The translations under genes were made by a program, and so were the position numbers. A stretch of DNA of 64,000 nt, from NCBI RefSeq assembly GCF_021044585.1, contig NZ_CP087998.1:2460722-2524721 (forward strand), read 5' to 3'. This document shows, one piece after another, positions 10,636-19,638 of the stretch. Position 1 is the stretch's first letter. The number at the start of each line of letters is the position of its first letter. The notes under the pieces were generated by a model. The model was not told the origin of the DNA. It was given only the letters and a program-made list of their open reading frames with translations, and did no database searches. The stretch is from Sulfurimonas sp. HSL-3221 (lineage in GTDB: Bacteria > Campylobacterota > Campylobacteria > Campylobacterales > Sulfurimonadaceae).

Positions 10636-12720
10636 TCACATGACGAAGATCGTCGGCGTAATCAGCGGATACTTTTTCATTTTGCGATAGATATGCTTGC
10701 GGACGACCTGGCGCAGATCGTTCTCCATCGCTTTGGGGTTTTCGATGATCCCCGGCTTGAGATTGGTTAGGAAGTGTTCCAGGACATCTTCCATCTCCTG
10801 GGCAAACGCTTTGTCCTGCTTGTCCGGCACCAGACCGAAACTGCTGACCTTTGGCTTGGAGATAAGGTGCGAATCCGCTTTGCTGACCTGGGCGACGATC
10901 ATGACCATCCCCTCCGTTGCCATCTTCTGACGGTCGATGACGATGTCGTCTTCGATCAAGTTGTTGCTCTGGTTGTCGATGTAGGTCTTGCCTGATTTGA
11001 CGGTTTTGACCTTGCGCATATACTTCGGCGTCACTTCGACACACTCGCCGTCACTCATCAGATGGATGTTGCGCTCGGGGACCCCGCAGGCGATTCCCGT
11101 CTCTCTGTGGCGCATAACGTGGTTGTATTCGCCGTGGATCGGCAGGAAGAATTTCGGCTGCACCAGACGCAGCATCAGCTTCTGCTCTTCCGCCCCGCCG
11201 TGACCGGAGACGTGCAGATCGCGATCGCGGGCGACGGTCGCGCCGGCACGCTCGAGGTGGTTAAGCATCTGCGAAATAGAGCCCTCGTTGCCCGGGATCG
11301 CCCGGGAGGAGAGGATGATCAGGTCGCCCGGCTTGATCTTAATATGGCGGTGCTCGCCGATGGCCGTTCTAAACAGTGCCGAGTTCGGCTCTCCCTGCGA
11401 ACCCGTGGTGATGATGAGGACGTCCTTGTCGTTCATCCGGCTGACGTCATCCGCATCGACGAAGATGTTTTTGGGCAGCTTGATGTACTCGTACTGCATC
11501 GCCACTTCGAGGTTGCGCTCCATGGAACGGCCGATAACGCAGACCTTGCGCCCGTACTTGATACCCGCCTGGATCGCCTGGAAGACGCGGTGGATGTTCG
11601 AGCTGAACGTCGAGAGGATAATGCGCCCTTTCGTTTTCGAGAAGACGCGGTCCAGCGCCGGGGCGACCGTCAGTTCGCTCGGCGTGATCTCTTTGTTGTA
11701 CGAGTTTGTCGAATCCGAAAGCAGCGCTAGGACCCCCTTCTCGCCGTAGGAGGCCAGACGGTGCAGGTCCGCCGGGAAACCGTCGACCGGCGTATGGTCG
11801 ATTTTGTAGTCACCCGTGTGGATGACCGTTCCCGCCTCTGTCGTCACCGCGATAGAAGAGGAGTCGATGATGGAGTGGGTCATGTGCATCCACTCGACCT
11901 GGAAATCGTTCCCGATCTGGTAGACGACGCGCTTCTCAATCGGGCGGAAGTAGCGGCGGAACTCTTTGAGATGGTGTTCGTCGAACTTGTTGCCGATCAT
12001 CGCCAGCGGAAGCGCCGTACCGTACAGCGGGAACTGCATCTCTTTGTAGAGGTAAGGGACCGCGCCGATATGGTCTTCGTGGGCGTGGGTAATGATGACG
12101 CCGACGATCTTGTCTTTGATCTCGCGGACATAGGTGAAATCCGGGACAAGAATATCGACGCCGTGCATCTCTTCGTCCGGGAAACTCATCCCGACATCGA
12201 TCAGGATCGCTTCGTTATCCGTCTCCATGACCATCATGTTTCCACCGATCTCGCCGAGACCGCCCAGCGGAGTGATACGGACCTTCGCCTTCACCTCCCC
12301 ATCAATCTTCGTATACGGACTGACACGGACGCGCTGCGACGCCTCGTTCTGGCGCGCATTCTCCAGCAGGCTCTGCTCCGTCGGTGCCGGGGCGTTGCGG
12401 CGGCGGTTGCGGTTGCCGCCGGAACGTCCGCCGCCACTTTTCGCGCGACTTTCGCCACGGTTTTCCCCACGGTTTTCCCCACGGTTTTCCCCACGGTTCT
12501 CCCCACGGTTGCCGCCGCGGCCGCCGCGGCTGCGGTTCTGGCTCTGGCTCTGGCCTTCGCCCTCTTTTTTCGCTTCACCCTCTTTGGGTTTCTGACGGCT
12601 GCGGCTGCGGTTGCGGTTGGATGAACGGCGGCGGCGCGGTTCGCCTTCACGGTTCTGGGCCGGTTTGTTTTCTGTATTTTTCTTCGCTTCTGCGACAGGG
12701 GCTTGTGTTTCTTCTGACAT
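10636..12720 (-). CDS. rnj: Ribonuclease J
   Basis: A 694-residue metallo-beta-lactamase/beta-CASP ribonuclease (5'-3' exo- and endonuclease in mRNA decay and rRNA maturation). The catalytic motif HAHEDH is at 212-217 and the core starts near 145. Ahead of it is a basic, low-complexity extension of about 145 residues rich in Arg, Gly, Asn and Glu, with four RGEN tetrapeptide repeats (about 72-91). N-terminal extensions are known in Helicobacter RNase J. The RGEN array comes from a 12-bp tandem repeat and could vary in copy number. It lies 36 nt after rsmA, probably in the same operon. Confidence 0.95.
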   Translation of the reverse strand: MSEETQAPVAEAKKNTENKPAQNREGEPRRRRSSNRNRSRSRQKPKEGEAKKEGEGQSQSQNRSRGGRGGNRGENRGENRGENRGENRGESRAKSGGGRSGGNRNRRRNAPAPTEQSLLENARQNEASQRVRVSPYTKIDGEVKAKVRITPLGGLGEIGGNMMVMETDNEAILIDVGMSFPDEEMHGVDILVPDFTYVREIKDKIVGVIITHAHEDHIGAVPYLYKEMQFPLYGTALPLAMIGNKFDEHHLKEFRRYFRPIEKRVVYQIGNDFQVEWMHMTHSIIDSSSIAVTTEAGTVIHTGDYKIDHTPVDGFPADLHRLASYGEKGVLALLSDSTNSYNKEITPSELTVAPALDRVFSKTKGRIILSTFSSNIHRVFQAIQAGIKYGRKVCVIGRSMERNLEVAMQYEYIKLPKNIFVDADDVSRMNDKDVLIITTGSQGEPNSALFRTAIGEHRHIKIKPGDLIILSSRAIPGNEGSISQMLNHLERAGATVARDRDLHVSGHGGAEEQKLMLRLVQPKFFLPIHGEYNHVMRHRETGIACGVPERNIHLMSDGECVEVTPKYMRKVKTVKSGKTYIDNQSNNLIEDDIVIDRQKMATEGMVMIVAQVSKADSHLISKPKVSSFGLVPDKQDKAFAQEMEDVLEHFLTNLKPGIIENPKAMENDLRQVVRKHIYRKMKKYPLITPTIFVM

Positions 12721-12756
12721 CCTAACTCCTTGCAGTACGCCCCTCGGGCGTCACTG

Positions 12757-13533
12757 TTAATGTAATTGTGTATAGAGTTGGTGATAGTCTGCTGTCGAGA
12801 TCTGGTGAGGGCGAACGGTAGAGGGGTAGCCGCGAGAGGATAATGCGGCCTGGACCTCTTCTTTACCGTAGCGTGCGGAGAGATTTTTCAGCAAGGTTTT
12901 GCGCGGCTGGGCAAATGCCGTTTTGAGCATCTGTTCAAACGCATCCGATGCCCGATTCGCCGTTTTTTTCATGAGCAGGACGGCAGAATCGACTTTGGGC
13001 GGCGGCGCGAACGCTTCGGGCGGGACATGGACGAGGATACTGACCTCTGCCACGCTCTGGGCTATCACACTGAGTGCACCAAAATTTTTCTCTCCAGGTG
13101 AAGCGGAGAACTTCTCCGCGACTTCACGCTGAACCATAACAAGCAGAAATTCGCACTTCGGATCGGCGAGGGCTTTGAGGATAATGTTCGTCGCGATGTA
13201 ATATGGCAGGTTCGCCACCAACTCGTACGGAACATCAAGCAGCTCACTCTTCCAGTGCTCGAGGACGTCGCCGCAGTGCAGCGTCAGTCGACCGGTAGTG
13301 ATCTCATCCGTGAAAACTTCATTCAGGTGCTTGCATAGATCGGTATCGACCTCAAAAGCATCGACGCTTTTGACATCAACTAAAAACTTAGTTAAATCAC
13401 CTAAGCCAGGCCCGATCTCCGCAACTCTCCTGTCGCTGTCGGGCATCGCTTCGATGATCTTGCGCAAAACGCTCTGATCTTTCAGAAAATTCTGACCAAA
13501 CTGTTTTTTGGCCACAATCCGTGTGTTATTCAT
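12757..13533 (-). CDS. rsmA: 16S rRNA dimethyladenosine transferase
   Basis: A 258-residue KsgA-type enzyme that dimethylates two adjacent adenines in helix 45 of 16S rRNA. SAM motif I EIGPGLGDLT is at 39-48 and the catalytic NLPY at 108-111. The N-terminal KKQFGQNFLKD is characteristic. It is the first gene before rnj; rsmA next to rnj is common in Campylobacterota. Confidence 0.95.
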   Translation of the reverse strand: MNNTRIVAKKQFGQNFLKDQSVLRKIIEAMPDSDRRVAEIGPGLGDLTKFLVDVKSVDAFEVDTDLCKHLNEVFTDEITTGRLTLHCGDVLEHWKSELLDVPYELVANLPYYIATNIILKALADPKCEFLLVMVQREVAEKFSASPGEKNFGALSVIAQSVAEVSILVHVPPEAFAPPPKVDSAVLLMKKTANRASDAFEQMLKTAFAQPRKTLLKNLSARYGKEEVQAALSSRGYPSTVRPHQISTADYHQLYTQLH

Positions 13534-13585
13534 GGCACATTATACACCAATTTTCATTAACTTTGCATGCCCGAGGGGGCAAAGG

Positions 13586-15013
13586 CTACATCAGCCCCCT
13601 CAGCATAAGGTACCAGTACATCGGTTTGAGCATATACACGTCAAAATACCACCACATCACGCGCGGTTTTTCCGGTGCCAGGAACGGGATCGTCGGCGCG
13701 AATCCCTCGTAGTTGAACTCGGCCATGATGATTTCGCCGTACTCGGTTTTCAGCGGGCAGACCGTATAGCCGTCGAACTTCTCTTTGGACGTTTTGCCCT
13801 GCATAACCGCCAGGAGGTTGTCTTGCAGCACCGGACCGTGGTGTCGCGCCGATCCGCCGGTTTTCCCCATCGGGATACCGCAGACGTCCCCGATGCCGAA
13901 GACATTCGGGAAGCGGGGGTGCTGCAGCGTATATTTGTCCACTTCGAGCCACCCGTCGCCGCCGGCCAGCGGGGAGTTGACCACGGCATCCGGCGGGCTC
14001 ATCGGCGGCACGATATGGATAAAGTCGTAAGGCATCTCGATCCTGTCGGATTTGCTCACCGTTTCATACGTGTCAAAATCCTCGTCGTACACCTCTTCGT
14101 CGTACGCATGGATATAGGTGGCGACCTTGCCCTCTACGTCGATCGATTCGAGGTGATGGCTGAAGTAGTTGGTGATACTGTCGTAGCGTTTCTGCGCCTC
14201 ACCCAGCGCGTCGGCGATCGGTTTCAGGAAAAAGAGGTTCGGGAACGACGTCGTAAAGGCGTAATCGGCAGACAACCCCTCCTTCTTCAGGTAGTCGGCG
14301 CTGAGGTAGAGGATCTTCTGTGGGGCGCCGCCGCATTTGATCGGCGTGTTGGGCTGGGTATAGATGACCTTCGGTTTACCGTTCTTCGCGGCCGCTTTGA
14401 GATCGTTGAACCACTCCCAGGTGATCTCCCCGCCCTTGGCGGTCCCCGCTTCGGGGTTGTTCAGGTAGACGCTGGAGATGCCGTGCGTACCGATATCGTC
14501 CTCGGTGAGCCCTTTGATGGCGTCGTAGTGGCAGACAATGCCCGTCGCAACGACCAAATAGTCGTAGGCGACCTCTTCGCCCCCGCGGGTCGTCACCCGG
14601 TTGTTGTCCGGATCGAATGCAGCGACTTCATCCTTGATCCAGGTCACGTCATCGGGGATAAAGTCGCTGTTGGGCTTGACAATATCCTCATGGGTATAGA
14701 GCCCCGCGGCCATAAAGATCTGTCCCGGCTGGTAGAGGTGGATCTCGTTGGGTGCGATAATCGTGATATCCGGGTCCGAAATGGCGCGGTGCAGCCGCGC
14801 CAGGGCCATGATCGCACCGGATCCGCCGCCGACGATAAGGATCTTCCCCTTCACATCGACGGCTTCCGCTGAAGCTGCCGGCGCGGTCGAGGCCAGCACC
14901 GACGCCGCCACCGGGGAGATCCCCATCAGTTTAAGCGCATCGCGTCGACTCAGTCCCGCCGTATCCGGCAGCTCAAGTTCATCCCGCTGTTCAAGCAACT
15001 CTTCGCGTTTCAT
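13586..15013 (-). CDS. sqr: Sulfide:quinone oxidoreductase, Tat-exported
   Basis: An FAD-dependent flavoprotein of 475 residues that oxidises sulfide and reduces quinone. A twin-arginine signal (LSRRDALKLMG near 21-31, then Ala-rich) points to folded export. The FAD-binding segment GGGSGAI is near 62-68. The three cysteines expected for the trisulfide redox site are present at 161 (GIVCHY), 227 (IKCGGAP) and 419 (YTVCPL). The C-terminus has hydrophobic/aromatic stretches suited to membrane attachment. The related flavocytochrome c sulfide dehydrogenase flavoprotein is the alternative, but no cytochrome gene is adjacent. It reads in the same direction as the hyp operon. Confidence 0.82.
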   Translation of the reverse strand: MKREELLEQRDELELPDTAGLSRRDALKLMGISPVAASVLASTAPAASAEAVDVKGKILIVGGGSGAIMALARLHRAISDPDITIIAPNEIHLYQPGQIFMAAGLYTHEDIVKPNSDFIPDDVTWIKDEVAAFDPDNNRVTTRGGEEVAYDYLVVATGIVCHYDAIKGLTEDDIGTHGISSVYLNNPEAGTAKGGEITWEWFNDLKAAAKNGKPKVIYTQPNTPIKCGGAPQKILYLSADYLKKEGLSADYAFTTSFPNLFFLKPIADALGEAQKRYDSITNYFSHHLESIDVEGKVATYIHAYDEEVYDEDFDTYETVSKSDRIEMPYDFIHIVPPMSPPDAVVNSPLAGGDGWLEVDKYTLQHPRFPNVFGIGDVCGIPMGKTGGSARHHGPVLQDNLLAVMQGKTSKEKFDGYTVCPLKTEYGEIIMAEFNYEGFAPTIPFLAPEKPRVMWWYFDVYMLKPMYWYLMLRGLM

Positions 15014-15071
15014 CGTAGCTCCTTCTGTTTGCTCTTATTGTATGACAACTTCCGTCCTAATGACGAAAAAA

Positions 15072-15821
15072 TCACTGTTTTACCAAACTTGTTTCCCATC
15101 CGTCGTATTGCCCCTCGAAGGCTTCCGCCCAGGCAATGATCTGCAGCGTTACCGCATCGATATCGTAGTAATACGGTGCGTCCATGCGGTAAAACTGAAC
15201 CCCGAACGGCGGGCTGACCTCCTCCGGCGGAGCATCAGCCTGCACTTTGAAGCCCTCGGCACTGATTAGCTCGACGAAGCGCTCGCGCCCCTCATGTTTC
15301 GCGAAAAAAGCCCGGTGTTCGATCGCCCGCCGGATGCGGAGATTGTCCCCGGCGGCTTTGAGCTGGTCGCAGGTGTGGTGGTTCTGGATCAGCTGCCACT
15401 CCCGGTCCGTAGGGAAAAGAAGTTTGCGGTACACCTCCCACTCCGTATCGAGCCGGGAGCCGGATTCGTAGGTGTAATCCGTGAAAGCACCCATCGTGGC
15501 GGCAATGACGTCGGGCCACTCAAAATCGTACTTGAGGTAATAGACAAAATGGACCTCGCCCCCCGTCACGATGCGCCCGACATATTTGCCGACGCGGTAA
15601 CGCAGCGCCTCCATCTCCAGCCGGTCCTCGATCTCTTTGACCGTGTCCGCTTCGTTTTCGGCGACGAACCCTTCGGGCGTGGCCGCATTCAAACGGAGCT
15701 TGAGAAAGCCCACGTATCCCAGCGCATCGTTGGGAAGCGCATCGGCCACCTCGGCATTGAACGCCACGGTCGCAGGGTTTCCATCCACCGGTTTCATATA
15801 GTTTTCCCAGATCTCCTGCAT
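15072..15821 (-). CDS. DUF695/RraB-like domain protein
   Basis: A 249-residue soluble protein without a signal peptide. The N-terminal half resembles DUF695. The C-terminal part (about 150-245) resembles the RraB fold, named after an RNase E regulator. No catalytic motif is visible. It starts 3 nt after hypA, so it is the last gene of the hyp operon. A link with hydrogenase maturation is only suggested by position. Confidence 0.6.
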   Translation of the reverse strand: MQEIWENYMKPVDGNPATVAFNAEVADALPNDALGYVGFLKLRLNAATPEGFVAENEADTVKEIEDRLEMEALRYRVGKYVGRIVTGGEVHFVYYLKYDFEWPDVIAATMGAFTDYTYESGSRLDTEWEVYRKLLFPTDREWQLIQNHHTCDQLKAAGDNLRIRRAIEHRAFFAKHEGRERFVELISAEGFKVQADAPPEEVSPPFGVQFYRMDAPYYYDIDAVTLQIIAWAEAFEGQYDGWETSLVKQ

Positions 15822-15824
15822 GGT

Positions 15825-16166
15825 CTACTCCATTTCCAAACTCATCAGATACATCTCTTCGCCGTCAACGACGTCAACTTCCAGACTTTCGCATGCGGGG
15901 CAGCGGTACCAGACCTTCTCCAGCTCGCTTCGACTCCCGCATTGGCGGCAGGTCAGAGTGACGGGCTGAATGTTCATCACGAAATCGGCCCCGTCGCAGA
16001 CGGTCCGCTCCTTGAACGTGTTGAAGGCGATCTCGAGCAGATGCGGCTCCACGCCGCTCATCACCCCGATCTTCACGACCACCTTCGTCACACGCTCCGC
16101 TTCATTCTCGGCAGCATGTTTCTCCACCTGTTCCAGTAGTGCCTGTACAACGGAATATTCATGCAT
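15825..16166 (-). CDS. hypA: Hydrogenase nickel insertion protein HypA
   Basis: A 113-residue protein starting MHEYS, where Met1, His2 and Glu3 belong to the nickel site known in HypA. A zinc site of two CxxC pairs is visible (Cys73/76 and Cys89/92). With HypB it delivers nickel to the large subunit. I start it at the MHEYS methionine, not four codons earlier, because of the family's invariant N-terminus and the GGAGG eight bases upstream. That ribosome site lies in a hairpin (16163-16180). Confidence 0.93.
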   Translation of the reverse strand: MHEYSVVQALLEQVEKHAAENEAERVTKVVVKIGVMSGVEPHLLEIAFNTFKERTVCDGADFVMNIQPVTLTCRQCGSRSELEKVWYRCPACESLEVDVVDGEEMYLMSLEME

Positions 16167-16241
16167 GGAAACCTCCATGCAAAATATTTATACTGTCCTC
16201 GGCTACGCCTGCGGAATTCCGCTTTGCTTCATCATGCATGG
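16159..16241. repeat. 63-bp insertion-like segment flanked by a 10-bp direct repeat at the hypA start
   Basis: TCATGCATGG occurs at 16159-16168 and again at 16232-16241. The first copy contains the hypA start codon. The segment between them carries TGCGGAATTCCGC (a palindrome plus one base) preceded by GCTACGCC, similar to 10563-10582 downstream of rnj. This looks like a small element that duplicated its target, or a slip duplication. It alone separates hypE from hypA, whereas the other hyp genes overlap. Confidence 0.45.
16163..16180 (-). promoter_or_regulatory. Hairpin over the hypA ribosome binding site
   Basis: On the minus strand GCATGGA pairs with TCCATGC around a GGTT loop. The stem and loop contain both the GGAGG Shine-Dalgarno and the AUG of hypA, so translation initiation could be occluded. 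The structure is seen directly; a regulatory effect is inferred. Confidence 0.5.
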
Positions 16242-16248
16242 CAGACTC

Positions 16249-17247
16249 CTAACAGATCCTCGGCAACAGTTCGCCTTTGGGCAGGTCGAGGAAGCGGCGG
16301 CTGCCGAACGCGGAGTGCAGCACCACCTTGCCCGGATACTGCGTCGTCGCCCGGCCGATCACCGCCGCGTCGCGGCAGAACCCGAACCGCTGCAGTGCAC
16401 TCACGGCAAAGGCCGCGTGCATCGGTGCGACGGCGGCAACGAAGGTGCCTTCGTTGGCCAGGTCCGTCGCTTCGAACCCGAACATTTCACAGATCCCCTG
16501 CACCTCATCGCTGACCTTGATCGCAGCCTCCTCGATCTCCAGGCAGACATCACTGTTCTCCGCCCATTCGTTCAGCACGGCGGCCAGACCGCCCCGGGTC
16601 GCGTCTCGCAGGGCGCTGACGGAGATATTTTCCGCCAGCAGCGCCTCGACGGCGGGCCAGAGCGTTTCGCAGTCGCTGCCGAGATCGGCGCTGACCTCCA
16701 GCCCCTCGCGGGCCATCAGCACCGTCGCCCCGTGGCGTCCGATATCGCGCGATGCGATGATCACGTCGCCCTCTTTGATCGCCTGCGAAGAGATCCCTTC
16801 ACGCTTGACCTCGCCGATCCCCGCCGTGTTGATAAAGAGCTTGTCGACGCTTCCCCGGGGCACGACCTTGGTATCCCCGCAGACGATCTTCGCCCCGGAC
16901 TTCGCCAGCTCCTTGGCCATACTTTCGACGATCCGTTCCAGCTCCTCGAATGCGAAGCCCTCTTCGATCATAAAGGCCGAACTGAGGTAGAGCGGCTTCG
17001 CGCCCATCATAGAGAGGTCGTTGACGGTGCCGGCCACCGCCAGCTTCCCGATGTCGCCCCCCTCGAAAAAGAGCGGGCTGACCGTGAAACTGTCCGTCGT
17101 GAACGCGATCTTCCCCTGCGTCTGCAGCACCGCCGCATCCTCTGCCTTGATGAGGATGTCGTTTTTGAAATGGCGGTAGAAAAGGTCGTGGATGAGCTTG
17201 TTCGTCTCTTCCCCGCCCCCGCCGTGGCTAAGCTGTACCTGTTTCAT
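16249..17247 (-). CDS. hypE: Hydrogenase cyanide-ligand enzyme HypE
   Basis: A 332-residue PurM/AIRS-fold protein that dehydrates a carbamoyl group on its last cysteine to thiocyanate, the source of the Fe-CN ligands. The C-terminus reads LLPRIC, with the required terminal Cys332. N-terminal Gly-rich HGGGGEETN and TTDSFTVSP are typical. Its ATG overlaps the hypD stop as ATGA. It partners with HypF, encoded in the opposite half of the island. Confidence 0.95.
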   Translation of the reverse strand: MKQVQLSHGGGGEETNKLIHDLFYRHFKNDILIKAEDAAVLQTQGKIAFTTDSFTVSPLFFEGGDIGKLAVAGTVNDLSMMGAKPLYLSSAFMIEEGFAFEELERIVESMAKELAKSGAKIVCGDTKVVPRGSVDKLFINTAGIGEVKREGISSQAIKEGDVIIASRDIGRHGATVLMAREGLEVSADLGSDCETLWPAVEALLAENISVSALRDATRGGLAAVLNEWAENSDVCLEIEEAAIKVSDEVQGICEMFGFEATDLANEGTFVAAVAPMHAAFAVSALQRFGFCRDAAVIGRATTQYPGKVVLHSAFGSRRFLDLPKGELLPRIC

Positions 17248-18371
17248 CCGAGCACCCCCGCATAGCGGTAGTAGGCGTTACACGCCCCCTCCGAACTGAC
17301 CATGCAGCTGCCCAGCGGACTGTTCGGGGTACAGGCCGTCCCGAAGACCTTGCACTCCATCGGTTTGGCAAGCCCCTTGAGGATCGTGCCGCAGATGCAG
17401 AGCTTGTGGTCGTCGATGGGTTCCGTCGGCAGCACCTCCGCGAACACTTTTTCCGCGTCGAGATACGCAAATTCCTCCCGAAGCTCCAGGGCGCTGTCGG
17501 GGATATCCCCGATCCCGCGCCAGCGGAAATGGCTGCGCGGCTGAAGGTACATGTCGATCAGCTGCTGGGCTTTGACGTTGCCCTCCATCGTCACCGAACG
17601 GGAGTATTCGATCTCCAGTTCCGCGCGCCCCTCAACCTGCTGCCGAACGGCCATCAGGATCCCCTGCATCACATCAACGGGTTCGAAACCGCAGACGACA
17701 ACGGGGGTGCCGTACTTCTGAGGCAGCGGCGCGTAGATCTTCGCCCCGGTGATAACGCTGACGTGCGAAGGCCCGATAAAGGCGTTGATCTTCGCCTGGC
17801 CGTCGCTCATGATCGCATCGATCGCCGGCGGCACGAGCACATGGTTGATATGAAAATAGAGGTTGTCGACCTTCTGGGTGACTGCCGCGTGCAGCAGCGC
17901 TGCCGTCATCGGCGTCGTCGTCTCAAACCCGATCGCAAAAAAGACCACCCGTTTGTCGGGGTTTTCCTTGGCGATCTTGAGCGCATCCATCGGCGTATAG
18001 AGCGGGCGGATGTCCCGCCCGGCAGCCCGTTCAACAGCCAGGGAGCTCTGCGATCCCGGCACGCGGATCATGTCGCCCAGGGTGACCAGGATCGTATCCT
18101 CCATCCGTGCCAGCGCGATGGCGTGGTCGATCCGCTCTTTGGGCATGATACAGACCGGGCAGCCGGGACCGTGGATAAAGTCGATGTTGCCCGGCAGCAA
18201 CTGCGGCAGACCGTACTTCATAATCGTATGCGTATGCCCCCCGCACACCTCCATGATCCGCAGCGGTTCGTGCAGCGCTTTTGCCTCCTCGCCGATCTGG
18301 GCGGCCAGCATCCGGATCGTGGCGGGGTCTCTGAACCCGTCGTAAAGGTCTTTGAGTTTCAGTTCGCTCAT
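17244..18371 (-). CDS. hypD: Hydrogenase iron assembly protein HypD
   Basis: A 375-residue [4Fe-4S] protein that, with HypC, builds the Fe(CN)2CO unit. Conserved cysteines are visible: CGGHTHT (Cys43) and GPGCPVC (Cys71, Cys74). The C-terminal Cys-rich region has several more. The ATG at 18371 overlaps the hypC stop (ATGA), so it is preferred over the upstream start. Confidence 0.95.
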   Translation of the reverse strand: MSELKLKDLYDGFRDPATIRMLAAQIGEEAKALHEPLRIMEVCGGHTHTIMKYGLPQLLPGNIDFIHGPGCPVCIMPKERIDHAIALARMEDTILVTLGDMIRVPGSQSSLAVERAAGRDIRPLYTPMDALKIAKENPDKRVVFFAIGFETTTPMTAALLHAAVTQKVDNLYFHINHVLVPPAIDAIMSDGQAKINAFIGPSHVSVITGAKIYAPLPQKYGTPVVVCGFEPVDVMQGILMAVRQQVEGRAELEIEYSRSVTMEGNVKAQQLIDMYLQPRSHFRWRGIGDIPDSALELREEFAYLDAEKVFAEVLPTEPIDDHKLCICGTILKGLAKPMECKVFGTACTPNSPLGSCMVSSEGACNAYYRYAGVLG

Positions 18372-18661
18372 GGTGTACCCCTGTTCTCGCAATTGTCATC
18401 CTCCAAGACGACACGCGAGCGCTCCTCTTCGTCCATCTTCGCCAGGATCTCGTGGTAGACCTTGAGCGATTCGAGCGCGTCCTCCTCGTCGATCTTGTTC
18501 ATCACGAAACCGATATGGATCAGGACATAGTCATCGACGTTGACGCTGCCCTCTTCCATCAGGTCCAGTCCCGCTTCGCGCTTGACACCCATCGTATCGA
18601 CCACGGCACTGTTTTTCTCACGGTCGACGGAAACGACCTTTGAAGGGATAGAGAGACACAT
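18368..18661 (-). CDS. hypC: Hydrogenase assembly chaperone HypC
   Basis: A 97-residue HypC/HupF protein starting MCLSIP. Cys2 carries the iron unit and contacts the large subunit. The C-terminal acidic tail is usual. It begins 1 nt after hypB and its stop overlaps hypD. Confidence 0.95.
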   Translation of the reverse strand: MCLSIPSKVVSVDREKNSAVVDTMGVKREAGLDLMEEGSVNVDDYVLIHIGFVMNKIDEEDALESLKVYHEILAKMDEEERSRVVLEDDNCENRGTP

Positions 18662-18662
18662 C

Positions 18663-19466
18663 TTAGCTCCTCATCCTGCGTTTGAATTCGATCCACTCGA
18701 TAACGCGCTGCACGGAGGCTTCGTCTTTGATGCTGACCTCCAGGATATCGACGCCCGGTTTGATCTTGCGCGCCTCCGCCTTTTCATGCTCGATATCGTA
18801 ATCGAAATAGGGAAGCAGGTCGGTTTTCGTGATCAGCACCAGGTCCGCCTGCCGGAACATGACGGGATACTTTTCGATCTTGTCGCTCCCTTCGGGCACG
18901 GAAACGAGCACGATGTTCAGGTGGGAACCAACGTCATAACTGGCCGGACAGACGAGGTTGCCGACGTTCTCGATGAAACAGACATCCAGGTCATCAAGCG
19001 GCATGTCGTGCAGCCCCTCGTGCACCATGAACGCATCGAGGTGGCAGGCGCTGCCGGTCTGGATCTGGTAGGCAGGCACCCCCTTGGCCTTGATGCGCTC
19101 GGCATCCCGGCTCGTCTCCAGGTCACCCTCGATCACGCCGAACCGAAAGGGGGCACGCTCCGCCATCTGCTCTAGCAGGGTCGTCTTCCCGCTGCCCGGA
19201 CTGCTCATCAGGTTGATTGAGAGCACCCCGTGGCCGTCGAAATGGGCACGGTTGTGGCCCGCTTCGTGATCGTTCTTGTCCAGGATCTTTGTAATGACAT
19301 CGATCGTCTTCTTGTCATTGAGCTGCGGATTATGGTGCAGCGTCTCGTGCGCCGCCTGATGGGCATGCGAGTGCCCGTGGTGATCATGGTCATGATCGTG
19401 CTCGTGATCATGATGATGGTGTCCGTGTGAATGTTCCGTCACACTGCAGCCGCAATCTTTACACAT
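18663..19466 (-). CDS. hypB: Hydrogenase nickel GTPase HypB
   Basis: A 267-residue GTPase that drives nickel insertion together with HypA. The N-terminus CKDCGC gives the high-affinity nickel site, followed by a histidine/aspartate-rich stretch (about 12-36) able to store nickel. The P-loop SSPGSGKTT is at 88-96 and a metal-binding CH pair at 141-142. It is the first gene of hypBCDEA plus the DUF695 gene. Its upstream region is shared with the divergent transposase-like regulator. Confidence 0.95.
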   Translation of the reverse strand: MCKDCGCSVTEHSHGHHHHDHEHDHDHDHHGHSHAHQAAHETLHHNPQLNDKKTIDVITKILDKNDHEAGHNRAHFDGHGVLSINLMSSPGSGKTTLLEQMAERAPFRFGVIEGDLETSRDAERIKAKGVPAYQIQTGSACHLDAFMVHEGLHDMPLDDLDVCFIENVGNLVCPASYDVGSHLNIVLVSVPEGSDKIEKYPVMFRQADLVLITKTDLLPYFDYDIEHEKAEARKIKPGVDILEVSIKDEASVQRVIEWIEFKRRMRS

Positions 19467-19638
19467 AATTTCTCCTTCTCAACCCGTCAAAACCCGGGGC
19501 CTTTCAGTAATATTGCTATTCTCTCATAAAGAAACAAACGCCGATGATCATCAGGGATGATACCGACGGAATTGCCAAAAAAGACTGAGGATTTCCGCCC
19601 GCGCCACTCGTCCCTATTCCGACGGGTTTCCGCAGCGG

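Noticed and set aside
10450..10640. tmRNA, RNase P RNA or 6S RNA in the pyrE-rnj gap
   Set aside because: None of the conserved cores of these RNAs could be recognised on either strand.
13561..13584. Terminator between sqr and rsmA
   Set aside because: CTTTGC/GCAAAG can pair, but two competing foldings exist and no T-run follows on either strand.
13508..14872. 454-codon frame antisense to sqr
   Set aside because: A shadow of a GC-rich gene; the opposite strand has clear SQR motifs and a Tat signal.
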